Below, in pieces: positions 26,374 to 34,963 of a stretch of 64,000 nt of DNA. Origin of the DNA: Oscillatoria nigro-viridis PCC 7112 (GTDB taxonomy: Bacteria > Cyanobacteriota > Cyanobacteriia > Cyanobacteriales > Microcoleaceae); NCBI RefSeq assembly GCF_000317475.1, contig NC_019729.1:3300501-3364500 (forward strand). Reading direction: 5' to 3'. The notes beneath the pieces are model-generated. The model was not told the DNA's origin. It made no database searches and was given only the letters and a program-made list of their open reading frames with translations. Both the position numbers and the translations under genes were made by a program. Position 1 is the first letter of the stretch, and each line of letters starts with the position of its first letter.

Positions 26374-26623
26374 TTAAACTGTTAACGGTTGCACCAATTC
26401 CTTGACAGGTGCTTCACGGTCATCTGGCTGCTGCACCCGAATCAGCCACCCTTCGGCTTGGGAGTAGTTATCTTTTTGCACTTGTTTAATAGCTTGTTTG
26501 AAGTTCAACTGTACGCCCCAAACATCGCTCGTGAAGCGCTTTTCTTGCTTCATTTTGTCGAAGAACCCGACAGCTTCGGGGTGAGATAAACCACCTTCGG
26601 TTTTAGCAATAGAGAGCATTACG
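26374..26623 (-). pseudogene. C-terminal stub of a diflavin reductase (P450-reductase/BM3-like)
   Basis: About 82 coding residues remain: [20 protein letters not shown], then [20 protein letters not shown] and a helical tail ending [10 protein letters not shown]. The block KxxxRFxxDVW resembles the extreme C-terminus of NADPH-cytochrome P450 reductases and BM3 (from memory, KGRYAKDVW), so the catalytic FMN/FAD/NADPH domains are gone. The apparent N-terminus ([12 protein letters not shown]) is encoded by the 90-bp repeat, so the break coincides exactly with the repeat edge. It lies 39 nt upstream of the carbonic anhydrase gene on the same strand. Confidence 0.6.
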
Positions 26624-26712
26624 TCATTAGTCAGGCAGTTACTAAAGTGGTAAATCAACTCTTAATTATGCCACATTTGCAGTATAATCCATTCCGGTTG
26701 CATCAGTATGAT
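26624..26712. repeat. 90-bp direct repeat, right copy
   Basis: Near-identical to 25032-25121: identical through GCCACATTTGCAGTAT, then one small indel and a few substitutions to TTGCATCAGTATGAT. It truncates the flavoreductase stub and is followed by 72 nt before the end of mutS2. Confidence 0.92.
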
Positions 26713-26784
26713 ATGTTCGTTGCGACTTGTTTGGCTGCATACAAATATATAATTACGAGTCAACCGGAAATGCGTAAATTTTGA

Positions 26785-29409
26785 TTATTTCAAATAAACC
26801 ACCGTCACACCTGCACCTCCTTCTTTTTGACTGGCGAGTTCAAAGCGGGAAACCTGCGGGTGATTGGCGAGGAACTCGTGAACCCCGCGCCGCAACTGTC
26901 CCGTACCTTTGCCGTGAATTATCCACAGGACTCCGTATTCCACGGCTTTGGAAAGAGCTCTGTCTATTTCGATTTCTGCGTCTGAGACTCTCGCACCCCG
27001 CAGGTCGATCGAATTATTAGCAGTGCGAATGGCGATTTCGGGATTGGGTTTTGCAGGTTCCGACGCTGCTTGCTTGGCTTTAGCCGTAGCGAGTGCTTGG
27101 GCTTGGGCGGCCGCCTTGGCTAATTGAGCTTTAGTTTCCGGTTTTTGACCGTCTAGGGATTCAATTTCTCCCAGTTTGACAGTCATTTTCATAATCCCAA
27201 ACCGAACGCTCAACTCTTCGTTAGCGTCCGGGCCGCTGAGGACTTCGGCGGTTTGGCCCAAGCTGGGAATGCGGATGCGATCGCCCGCTTTCGGCATAAA
27301 ACCCGGTTTGGGTTTAGCCGGTTGTTGCCGAGAAGGCAGGTGTTTTTGGGAAATTTGATTTAAGGTTTCTGTCGCTTGTTGGGCATTTTGAGCCGTCTGG
27401 TTGCCCGACTGCAAGCGACGAATGATTTGAGCAATTTCTGATTTTGCCGACCCTATCGCCTCATTTACTGCCACTTCCTGAGCTATTTTTAGTTCTCGCT
27501 CCCGCTCTTGCAAAGCCGCTGCTTTTTGAGAAACTTCTCTGTGCAGTTTTTCGGTTTGGTGTAGCAGTTGAGTTGCTTCTCTGGCCTTGGTTTCCTGTTT
27601 CCGGCGCTGTGCTTCGAGTCCGGCAATCACTTGATTGACATCTTGAGAGGCTCCCCCGACATAGGTTTGAGCTTCTTCGACAATTTCTGGTAGCAAACCG
27701 AGTCTTTTGGCAATGGTGAGGGCGTTGGAACGTCCGGGAATTCCCCACAGCAAGCGATAGGTTGGCTGCATGGAATTGTCGTCAAATTCTACTGAGGCAT
27801 TTTCAAAGCGGGAGTCTTGATATTTGAGGGCTTTGAGTTCGCCAAAGTGGGTAGTGGCAACTGTTAACAGGGAATGTTGGGCGAGGTATTTCAACAGGGC
27901 GATCGCCAATGCACTGCCTTCAGATGGGTCTGTCCCCGCTCCTACTTCGTCTAACAAAACTAAAGATTTGGGCATTGGGAATTGGGCATGGGGCATTGGG
28001 AATTGAGAATTTTCTTCTCCTTCTCCTGCACTTTCCCCTTCCGATTTATTGTGTAAAACTTCTAAAATGCGGCTGATGCGGCGGATATGGCCGGAGAAAG
28101 TAGACAAACTTTGCTGCAAAGATTGTTCGTCACCAATATCGGCCAAAATATTATCGAACCAAGGCAATTCTACGGGTTCGCGGGCGGCAACAAACATTCC
28201 TGCTTTCGCCATTAAAGCTGCCAATCCCAAGGTTTTGAGGGTGACAGTTTTGCCGCCGGTGTTGGGGCCGGTGATGGCGACGACGCGGATGTGCGGCCCG
28301 ATCGTTAAATCGACCGGCACGACTGGAAAGCCTTGCTCGTGCTGTTGCTGCCAAACTAATAAAGGATGGCGCAACTGGCGCAGGGTAATTTGCGATCGCA
28401 GGTTGGGAATTAATAATTGACTGTTTTCTGAGTTTTCCTCATCTGCTTTTTCCTCATCTTCTGTTTCGGGATTTTTTGGTGCTAATTCTGGCTCTCCCAA
28501 TTCGATAAATTTCGGCGGATTTGCTTGCAACCAATAACTATAACGCGCTTTAGCGGTGGCTAAATCTAAAGTTGTAACTACCACCACCAATCTGTCTAAA
28601 TCGGGTTTTACTGCTGCGACTTGCTCCGTGAGGGCGCGGCGGACTGCTTCTTCTTCGGCTTGTTCTTGCCGGAGCAACTGCCGCATTTGGTTGTTAAGAT
28701 TGACAGTGCTGTGGGGTTCTACGTACAGTGTCGCGCCGCTGGCCGAGGAGTCGTGAACGATGCCCGGTATGGCATCTTTTTGGGGAGCTTTGACGGGAAT
28801 GACAAAGCGTCCGCTTCTTTGGGTAATTAGCTGTTCTTGTACGGCGTTGGATTGGCGCTGCAAAATCCCCTGCAATATTTGATAAATGCGATCGCGCAAC
28901 TGTCGCATTTGAACTCTAATTCCTGCTAATTTAGGAGTGGCTCTGTCTGCTACTTGAGCGCGATCGTCTATACAGCGATGGATTTCTTGCTCTAGTTCGG
29001 GATAAGTCCGCAATTGGGCTGCCAGTTCTTGGAGCGTCGGCACATCTGGCTGAGAGTCAATTATCCGGCGCAATTGCCTTGCTCCGGCGAGGGTAGTAGC
29101 AATTGCCAGCAATTCTTCGCCGCTGAGCAAACCTTGGAGTTCGGCTCGCTGCAGGGAGGTGCCGATGTCTTGGATTCCTTCAAAACTCAAAGCACCGCCA
29201 GCGCGGTTCTCTAACTGATAAGCTTCCTGAGTTTGGGCCTTGAGTTCTGCTGTGTGAGCTTGAGTTGCCGGGATTGGGAGGTCGAGGGCGGCGGCGACGC
29301 CGAGTTTGGTGGCCGCGAAGGTAGCCAAGTGCTGACACAGGCGCGGCCATTCTAATAGTTCTAGTGTTTCGGCTTGAATCAAAGTTGAGGTGGTGTTGGT
29401 AATTGGCAT
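26785..29409 (-). CDS. mutS2: MutS2 family endonuclease/recombination suppressor
   Basis: An 874-residue protein. The N-terminal core and clamp (about 1-320) are followed by the MutS ATPase: Walker A GPNTGGKTVTLKTLG, Walker B LVLLDEVGAGTDPSEG, THFGELKALKYQD. A long coiled coil (about 575-680) leads to the KOW-like region and a C-terminal Smr nuclease domain with SIDLRGARVSDAE and WIIHGKGTGQLRRGVHEFL. MutS2 acts on recombination intermediates and stalled ribosomes in different bacteria. An in-frame insertion (NSQFPMPHAQFPMP, about 27965-28045) encoded by an intergenic-type repeat sits between the signature helix and Walker B. A second low-complexity stretch (PETEDEEKADEENSEN) lies before the ATPase. 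Confidence 0.95.
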   Translation of the reverse strand: MPITNTTSTLIQAETLELLEWPRLCQHLATFAATKLGVAAALDLPIPATQAHTAELKAQTQEAYQLENRAGGALSFEGIQDIGTSLQRAELQGLLSGEELLAIATTLAGARQLRRIIDSQPDVPTLQELAAQLRTYPELEQEIHRCIDDRAQVADRATPKLAGIRVQMRQLRDRIYQILQGILQRQSNAVQEQLITQRSGRFVIPVKAPQKDAIPGIVHDSSASGATLYVEPHSTVNLNNQMRQLLRQEQAEEEAVRRALTEQVAAVKPDLDRLVVVVTTLDLATAKARYSYWLQANPPKFIELGEPELAPKNPETEDEEKADEENSENSQLLIPNLRSQITLRQLRHPLLVWQQQHEQGFPVVPVDLTIGPHIRVVAITGPNTGGKTVTLKTLGLAALMAKAGMFVAAREPVELPWFDNILADIGDEQSLQQSLSTFSGHIRRISRILEVLHNKSEGESAGEGEENSQFPMPHAQFPMPKSLVLLDEVGAGTDPSEGSALAIALLKYLAQHSLLTVATTHFGELKALKYQDSRFENASVEFDDNSMQPTYRLLWGIPGRSNALTIAKRLGLLPEIVEEAQTYVGGASQDVNQVIAGLEAQRRKQETKAREATQLLHQTEKLHREVSQKAAALQERERELKIAQEVAVNEAIGSAKSEIAQIIRRLQSGNQTAQNAQQATETLNQISQKHLPSRQQPAKPKPGFMPKAGDRIRIPSLGQTAEVLSGPDANEELSVRFGIMKMTVKLGEIESLDGQKPETKAQLAKAAAQAQALATAKAKQAASEPAKPNPEIAIRTANNSIDLRGARVSDAEIEIDRALSKAVEYGVLWIIHGKGTGQLRRGVHEFLANHPQVSRFELASQKEGGAGVTVVYLK
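27965..28012. repeat. GGGCATTGGGAATT tandem repeat inside mutS2
   Basis: TTGGGCATTGGGAATTGGGC then ATGGGGCATTGGGAATTGAG: units of GGGCATTGGGAATT, a motif type common between cyanobacterial genes. It encodes NSQFPMPHAQFPMPK in frame on the minus strand. The surrounding residues SEGESAGEGEEN are also absent from typical MutS2. Confidence 0.75.
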
Positions 29410-29844
29410 TCTCAGGCGCTGACCGAGAAGGTGAATTTAACGATACTATTAATTAATTTTAAAGTTTTTTATTGTTTCCTGGCGCAATTTGAGAAAGTAT
29501 CTGCGATCGCCCTCAGCAGTCTTTCGGTCGAAAGCTCTGATGTAACATTAATTGCGAAGGAGAAAATTTCCCTTTTTGCATTACCCGTCTCAAATTATAC
29601 CTTCTAGTGATACCTGTTCCCAAAAAATATGCAACTTTAGGCAAGCTCCCAATTATTATACAGTAAGTCATTCCGAATTTTTTAGTCTAAAATTTAAAAT
29701 CTAAAATGGTATGAGCTATTTTTGGTTTTGAGGGAGCGGGGATGGCTGTTTTTTGATGGAATTGAACTCTTTTGAAATTTTAAATCTGTCAGCGCAATTC
29801 AGGCGGTTGTATCCTAAAAAGTAATTTGTGGAGGTGGTAGAAGT
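29410..29844. other. 435-nt divergent promoter region between mutS2 and a hybrid kinase
   Basis: A/T-rich, with a short CTAAAATTTAAAATCTAAAA heptamer run at about 29686-29705. I see no gene. It must hold the promoters for leftward mutS2 and rightward 29845. Confidence 0.55.
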
Positions 29845-31116
29845 ATGGCAAAGATTCTGGCGATCGTCGCGGATACTGTGACTTTTCAAGTTGTCCAAGA
29901 GTTACTCAGCCAAGAGGGACATCAGGTGAGAGTCGTTTCCGACGACAAGGAGGGTTTAGACTTGGCGAGGGAGTTGTCCCCCGATGTGATAATTTGCGAC
30001 GGGACTTCGCCTCAAATCAACTTTTTGGAGGTGTGCCGGCTGGTGAAAGCCGATTCCCTACGGGATAGCTTCGCTTCACGAGAATTGGCGGCAGCCTATT
30101 TTATTCTGCTGACAACACCGAAGCAATTTGATGAAATTCAAGAATTGGATGCGCCCTTTGACGATTTTCTGTTTAAACCGATAGTTAAGCAGGAATTATT
30201 GGCGCGGGTGCGCGCGTCTAAGCGATCGCACGAGTTGAGGGCGCGGTTGGAGTTAACCCAGCAAGAATTGGATCTGTCGCGCGATCGAATGCTGCAAACT
30301 GAAAAAATGTCTAGTTTGGGCGAATTGGTGTCTGGGATAGCCCACGAAATTAACAACCCAATTACTTTTATTTACAGCAATCTAACTCACGTCCAAAGCT
30401 ACGCTACCGATTTAATTGAACTGCTGCGATTGTATCAAAAAGAGCTAGTCAATCCCGGAGCGGAAATTCTGCAAAAACAACAAGATATGGATGTGGAATT
30501 CGTACTAGACGATTTATTAAAAATTGTGAGTTCCATGCGTACCGGGAGCGATCGCATCCGCCAAATAATTTTGTCGCTACAGGATTTTTCCCGCAGCGAT
30601 CGATCGGGCTGGCAGTTATTTGATGTTTCCGACGGTTTAGAAAATACTCTGTTGTTGTTGCAGCACCGCTTGCCTGCTCGCGAGGGAAGGCGAGACATCA
30701 AGGTGATCAAACAATTCGGCAACTTGCCACAGATTGAGTGTTATGCAGGTCTGCTAAATCAAGCTTTTCTGAATATCATCAATCACGCGATCGATGCTTT
30801 GGAAGAGTCGGCTCAAGAGTTGGAAGAGTTGGAATCAACCAAATTTAAGCCTGTGATTTTGATTACCACTCAGGTAGTCGATGCTCAGCGAATTTCGATT
30901 GAGATTGCTGATAACGGCATCGCCAATAGCAAAGATATCACAGCCCAAATTTCAGATCCATTTTTGGTAGCAAAACCTGCGGAACCACCCATATCATCGG
31001 GACTTGCTCTCAGCTATCGGATAATTGTAGAGCAGCACAAAGGAGATTTCAAGTGTTTTTCGGAACCGGGTAAAGGCACTAAAATTCAGATAGAGATTCC
31101 GCTGCGTCACAGTTAA
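29845..31116 (+). CDS. receiver-histidine kinase hybrid protein
   Basis: A 423-residue protein with SD GGAGGTGG upstream. Residues 1-125 are a receiver domain: phospho-acceptor Asp52 in DVIICDG, K111 in FLFKP. A short coiled coil (130-155) is followed by HisKA with H167 in SGIAHEINNPITFIYSNLTH. The HATPase_c is recognisable but degenerate: IADNG, a weak F box, and GLALSYRIIVEQHKG as the G2 region. Residues 71-79 (SLRDSFASR) interrupt the receiver between VKAD and ELAAAYFILLT and are encoded by a 26-bp interspersed repeat. The insertion lies in the alpha3-beta4 region and may affect receiver function. Stand-alone gene; no cognate regulator adjacent. Confidence 0.85.
   Translation: MAKILAIVADTVTFQVVQELLSQEGHQVRVVSDDKEGLDLARELSPDVIICDGTSPQINFLEVCRLVKADSLRDSFASRELAAAYFILLTTPKQFDEIQELDAPFDDFLFKPIVKQELLARVRASKRSHELRARLELTQQELDLSRDRMLQTEKMSSLGELVSGIAHEINNPITFIYSNLTHVQSYATDLIELLRLYQKELVNPGAEILQKQQDMDVEFVLDDLLKIVSSMRTGSDRIRQIILSLQDFSRSDRSGWQLFDVSDGLENTLLLLQHRLPAREGRRDIKVIKQFGNLPQIECYAGLLNQAFLNIINHAIDALEESAQELEELESTKFKPVILITTQVVDAQRISIEIADNGIANSKDITAQISDPFLVAKPAEPPISSGLALSYRIIVEQHKGDFKCFSEPGKGTKIQIEIPLRHS
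30055..30080. repeat. 26-bp palindromic interspersed element, copy 1 (in a kinase gene)
   Basis: TCCCTACGGGATAGC plus TTCGCTTCACG. It is the exact reverse complement of 55873-55898 in a glycosyltransferase gene. It contains the inner palindromes TCCCTACGGGA-like and GAAGC/GCTTC. It codes SLRDSFASR in frame. Confidence 0.9.
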
Positions 31117-31135
31117 TTAACAGTATTTACCGTTG

Positions 31136-31195
31136 GTGGGGCGGGTTTTTGAAATTGTTGGTTTTAGCCTGAGATTATGGTGAATCCGCCCCTAC
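31136..31195. repeat. MITE-like palindrome, GTAGGGGCGGGTT family, copy 2
   Basis: The ends are GTGGGGCGGGTTTTTGA and GGTGAATCCGCCCCTAC. It is inverted relative to copy 1 (20512) and begins 20 nt after the kinase stop. It may act as a 3'-end hairpin for that transcript. Confidence 0.8.
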
Positions 31196-31944
31196 AAGGA
31201 CTGCATTTTTTTTAAGGTAAAATTTTGTAGAGGGAATGGCAGAAGTTATCGAAAAGAGACTTGAGTTGATATTCAAGAGATTTGACGGAGCGGCAAAAAC
31301 AATTTTTGACCCGTAAAAAAATAGGCGTTGGCGAATAGATGTCTGAGTTGAATTCCGGTTGTATCGGAACGATTAAACAGCAGAGGGCGCAGAAGCCAGG
31401 TCGAATAACATTCCAACCAGGGTATCTCAATGACTACTTGAATATGGAATGGGAACGTCCTCGAATGTGAGAAGCGTGAATTAGTAAACGAATTGAATGT
31501 TATATAACTTGTTGGGAGTGAGAATAACAAATAATTTTTCTATTCTTCACCCTCCCAGCCTAAATTCATACCTCATACTTTTATTATGCAACGGCATTTT
31601 TTATATACGACCTCCAACATATCAATTAATCGAATGTGAGGAATATTTAGGAAGTAATATCAAATCCGGTAGCATCGTCGGGCGTCAAATCCAGTCAACA
31701 GTCAACAGTCACGTATTTTGCAACCGGAATTAATCTAATTAATCTGCGTTAATCTGTGTTAATCTGCCCTCATCTGCGGTAAAAAAAAGATAATTTCTCG
31801 GACCGCAGATGACAGAGAATTGACCCAGATTCACGCAGAGGTCGAGAAGAGAGATCTGAATAATTCCAAGGAGAGGGGCAACCACGGGGGATTGCCCCTA
31901 CAAAACACAGTTATGTAGATGTTGTGTGTCCAGGAGTGGAATAA
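31196..31944. other. 750-nt gene-free region between convergent genes, with small repeats
   Basis: Holds CAACAGTCAACAGTCA (about 31696), a run of TTAATCTGCGTTAATCTGTG-like units (about 31738-31782) and an imperfect palindrome GAGAGGGGCAACCACGGGGGATTGCCCCTAC (given by its arms GGGGCAA and TTGCCCC, 31874-31901) just beyond the thrB stop. Short open frames occur but none has coding character I can support. Confidence 0.55.
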
Positions 31945-32955
31945 CTAAAGGGAGACTTGCGCGCCTTGAGTATCGAGACCGATCGCCCTTACATCAGCCT
32001 TTACCCCAAATTCCATCCAACCAGCCGCCATTTCCCTGACAACCGCAACAGCGTTAGCCACATCCGTTAAAGCCAAAAGCGTCGGCCCCGCACCGCTAAT
32101 TACCATTCCACAGGCCCCTGCATTCAGTGCAGCTTGTTGCACCACTTCATATCCCTGAATCAGAGATTGCCGGTAAGGCTGGTGAATTTTGTCTTGGAGG
32201 GCGCAGCGCAGCCAGTTTTGATTGCCAGTTTCCAAAGCCCGCAACAGCAAACCGAGGTGTGCAGCATTAAAAACCGCGTCAGCCTTGCTGTAATCTGCTG
32301 GCAAAACTTTGCGGGCTTCGGCTGTAGACAGTTCAAAATCGGGGATGGCTACCACGGGCACAATATTTGGATGCCAGGGAATATCGCAAATCTCCCAGGA
32401 ATCCCCCCCTTGCCCCCCCTTAGTAAGGGGGGGTGTAAGAGGGGATTCTTCTCTTAGCCCCCCCTTACTAAGGGGGGGTTGGGGGGGTGCATTGCTAGCA
32501 GCGAGGCGACAACCTCCGAGTAAAGCGGGGACAACGTTGTCTGGATGTCCTTCAAGTTCGATCGCCAACTGCATCACTTCCACCTGACTCAAAGGCTTTC
32601 CGGCTAATTCATTTGCACCGACTAACCCACCGATAATAGCCGTGGCGGAACTTCCTAAACCTCTAGCCAGCGGCACTTGCATATCTATATGTATCGCTAC
32701 GGGCGGCGGCGATTGGTTCAGGCGATCGTATAACTTGAGAAAAGCTTGATAAGCGAGATTGCTTTCGTCTGTCTTGACTTTGGCGGCTTCTTGGCCTGTA
32801 ACAGTAATTTTTAGTTTCTCTGTTGCTGAGGGTTCGAGTCGGGAGAATTGGAAGCGGTTGTAGAGGCTTAAAGCGGCGCCGATGCAGTCGAATCCTGGGC
32901 CTAGGTTGGCGGTTGTGGCGGGTACGGTGACGGTGACGGTGGAAGTTTCGGGCAT
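31945..32955 (-). CDS. thrB: homoserine kinase
   Basis: A 336-residue GHMP kinase that phosphorylates homoserine in threonine synthesis. Motif 1 VPATTANLGPGFDCIG, ATP-binding motif 2 PLARGLGSSATAIIGGL, motif 3 CGMVISGAGPTLLAL. Other conserved parts are ELEGHPDNVVPALLGGCRL and IPDFELSTAEARKVLP. Homologues are about 305 residues. The extra length is a Pro/Gly-rich insertion between CRLAASN and WEICDIPWHP that contains two copies of a PPLSKGG/PPLTKGG unit encoded by palindromic repeats (32398-32493). The kinase motifs are unaffected. Confidence 0.95.
   Translation of the reverse strand: MPETSTVTVTVPATTANLGPGFDCIGAALSLYNRFQFSRLEPSATEKLKITVTGQEAAKVKTDESNLAYQAFLKLYDRLNQSPPPVAIHIDMQVPLARGLGSSATAIIGGLVGANELAGKPLSQVEVMQLAIELEGHPDNVVPALLGGCRLAASNAPPQPPLSKGGLREESPLTPPLTKGGQGGDSWEICDIPWHPNIVPVVAIPDFELSTAEARKVLPADYSKADAVFNAAHLGLLLRALETGNQNWLRCALQDKIHQPYRQSLIQGYEVVQQAALNAGACGMVISGAGPTLLALTDVANAVAVVREMAAGWMEFGVKADVRAIGLDTQGAQVSL
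32398..32493. repeat. two palindromic C-run/TTACTAA/G-run repeats inserted in frame in thrB
   Basis: Copy 1 (about 32401-32454) has core CCCCCCTTAGTAAGGGGGGG. Copy 2 (about 32456-32490) has CCCCCCTTACTAAGGGGGGG then TTGGGGGGG. They lie head to tail and add about 28 residues ([17 protein letters not shown] then TPPLTKGGQGGDS) to the homoserine kinase without breaking the frame. Confidence 0.88.
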
Positions 32956-33042
32956 TTTTTGAATGGTGGATTTGGAGTGTTTAACCGCAGATGGACGCAG
33001 ATGAACACAGATGGTTTTTTGGTGTTTGTGCGATCGACTATT

Positions 33043-33612
33043 TTAACTGATTCCTAGAACGTCTTCGTAAATTTGTGCGATCGGGCATTGAAAATCTACG
33101 CTACCCAAGCGAACTTCTTCACCCGCAGCGTAAGGGTAAAGTTCCCAGCGCCCTTCAGCATTGCGCTGGTAAGATTCTACGCTTATTCTTTCTTGGTTAA
33201 TCAGCACGTATTCTTGTAAAGTTTCTAAGGTGCGGTAGTCGGCAAATTTATTTCCGCGATCGAATGCTGCTGTTGTTGGAGATAGAACTTCTACGATTAA
33301 GCGCGGGTAGCGTTTGAAATATTCCAGGCTTCTATCTCTTTCATCGCAAGTCACCATGATGTCTGGATAGTAAAACACGTCTGCTCGATCGATTCTGGCT
33401 TTCATGTTTCCCCCATAGATGCGACAGCCTCTGCCTCTAACATGAGTTGTGAGCAAGTTTACTAAGTTGATGCAAATAGTCTCGTGGGCATCACTTGCTC
33501 CTGCCATTGCATAAATTTCGCCTTGTCTGTATTCGTGTTTGATGGGGCTGATTTTTTCGCCTTCTAAATAGTCTTCCGGGGATGCGTAGTTGTGACTTTT
33601 GTTGGCAATCAT
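33043..33612 (-). CDS. Uma2 family (DUF820) putative restriction-like endonuclease
   Basis: A 189-residue protein. KHEYRQGEIYAMAGASDAHE, YYPDIMVTC, PRLIVEVLSPTTAAFDRGNK, YRTLETLQEYVLI and QRNAEGRWELYP are the Uma2 family pattern, with a PD-(D/E)xK core (PDIMV, IVEVLS). These proteins are very abundant in filamentous cyanobacteria; their cellular target is not established. A second, more distant Uma2 gene lies at 34175-34741. Confidence 0.88.
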   Translation of the reverse strand: MIANKSHNYASPEDYLEGEKISPIKHEYRQGEIYAMAGASDAHETICINLVNLLTTHVRGRGCRIYGGNMKARIDRADVFYYPDIMVTCDERDRSLEYFKRYPRLIVEVLSPTTAAFDRGNKFADYRTLETLQEYVLINQERISVESYQRNAEGRWELYPYAAGEEVRLGSVDFQCPIAQIYEDVLGIS

Positions 33613-33676
33613 AGTTGGTATTTATTAAAAACTAACCATATTATACTATGTTTTATACTATGTTTTCAAAAGCAAT

Positions 33677-34171
33677 TTATTCTTGCAGCATTTCCAAATG
33701 CTTGATGGCATCTTGATAATCGTTGGTATTGCCATCTTTTTGATAGAGTTCGGCTGCTTTATGATAATCGGCGATCGCCCCCGGTTTGTCTTCTAAGAAC
33801 TCGCGGACTCTGGCGCGGTTGTAGTAGGCGTCGCCGTAGTTGGGGTTAATTTCAATGGCGCGATCGAAATCTGCTTTAGCTGCTGGATAATCTTTGAGAT
33901 TGCGGCCGCGGATGATGCCGCGTTTGTTGTGGGCTTTGGCGTAGTTGGGGTTGAGGCGAATAGCTTCGGTGTAATCGGCGATCGCCCCTTGAATGTCTCC
34001 CGCCTCTGATTTGGCTAAAGCACTATTGAATAAATCTTCAGCAGGATTTTGAACAATCGTTTTTTGAGCTATTAATATTGTTGAGGATTTAGCAGAGACC
34101 GCAGGGGATATATTACCAAAGATAGTAAAGATTACTATAGTGGCAATTAAATTGTAAAATGATGATTTCAT
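33677..34171 (-). CDS. secreted or periplasmic TPR protein
   Basis: A 164-residue protein. Residues 1-27 look like a signal peptide (KSSFYNLIATIVIFTIFGNI then SPAVSAKS). Two to three TPR units follow: DLFNSALAKSEAGDIQGAIA, YTEAIRLNPNYAKAHNKRGI, DRAIEINPNYGDAYYNRARV. Probably a periplasmic protein-protein interaction module with no catalytic domain. The start lies only 3 nt after the stop of the upstream Uma2 gene, so the two are likely co-transcribed. Confidence 0.8.
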   Translation of the reverse strand: MKSSFYNLIATIVIFTIFGNISPAVSAKSSTILIAQKTIVQNPAEDLFNSALAKSEAGDIQGAIADYTEAIRLNPNYAKAHNKRGIIRGRNLKDYPAAKADFDRAIEINPNYGDAYYNRARVREFLEDKPGAIADYHKAAELYQKDGNTNDYQDAIKHLEMLQE

Positions 34172-34174
34172 AAT

Positions 34175-34741
34175 TTAGGCAAAAATTTGAGCGACAGAGC
34201 AACTAAAACCGGGCAACAAAGGCGAGGTCAATTCATCAGCGCTCAACAGCGTAGCAATGAGCCTTAAACTTGCTTGTTCCCTGCGATAAACTTCTATTTG
34301 CTGCAATTGCCAATTCACAAGCCAGTATTCCTGCACTCCTCGCACAGAATAGAGTCTGAGTTTCAAATCTCGATCGCGTCTCTGATTGTCTGCACCGGGG
34401 GATAATACTTCAACAATTAACTCGGGTGCGGCGGTTAAATGGCCGGCTTCGTCTAGCAAGATAGCCAAGCGTTCATTGCTCACCCAAACTAGATCGGGAA
34501 TGACGTTATCAGCATCCGTGAAAACGATACCTGGATTGATTCCTGCTCGTCCTAAATTAGTCTCTCGCGACCAAGTATTAAGTTCTTGGTAGAGGTTGCC
34601 TATAGCTTGTTGATGCCCCCAATGCGGTGCTCTAGTCATAAATAGCTCCCCATCAATAATTTCATAGCGATCGCCGTTATCGGGCAATAGCTCTAAATCG
34701 GCGCTAGTCCAGCGTACTTTATCAGATATTGTCTGGTTCAT
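34175..34741 (-). CDS. Uma2 family (DUF820) putative restriction-like endonuclease
   Basis: I choose ATG 34741 (MNQTISDKVRWTSADLELLP), giving 188 residues; a start at 34813 would add 24 non-conserved residues. Uma2 pattern: NGDRYEIIDGELFMTRAPHW, NVIPDLVWVS, APELIVEVLSPGADNQRRDR, YSVRGVQEYWLVNW, LPGFSCSVAQIF. The PD-(D/E)xK core is PDLVW/IVEVLS. It is followed at 3 nt by the signal-peptide TPR gene. Confidence 0.87.
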   Translation of the reverse strand: MNQTISDKVRWTSADLELLPDNGDRYEIIDGELFMTRAPHWGHQQAIGNLYQELNTWSRETNLGRAGINPGIVFTDADNVIPDLVWVSNERLAILLDEAGHLTAAPELIVEVLSPGADNQRRDRDLKLRLYSVRGVQEYWLVNWQLQQIEVYRREQASLRLIATLLSADELTSPLLPGFSCSVAQIFA

Positions 34742-34860
34742 ACAAGCACTCTTGATAGGTGATACAAACATTCTAAACGATCGAGCTTCTACAGGATCCA
34801 CAGCTTGAAACAATCGGGCTAGACTGACTTTTGCTTTCTGCTGGCGAGACTCAGAATATT

Positions 34861-34889
34861 GAAACCCGCGCCTAGGCGGGTTTCGTTTT
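34861..34889. terminator. hairpin terminator near the end of the VWA gene
   Basis: GAAACCCGC (34861-34869) pairs with GCGGGTTTC (34876-34884) around GCCTAG, followed by GTTTTT on the plus strand. It lies 80 nt beyond the stop of the minus-strand VWA gene. The T tract favours the plus direction, so which transcript it serves is uncertain. Confidence 0.6.
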
Positions 34890-34963
34890 TGTAGAGGCGA
34901 TTTCGCATCGGCAAATTGTCCGATCGCCCAATTTAAAATTATTTAAAATTTCAAAGGGCGCGA

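Noticed and set aside
31273..31733. Two short open frames in the 750-nt gap before thrB
   Set aside because: Low-complexity composition, no ribosome site and no recognisable motif.
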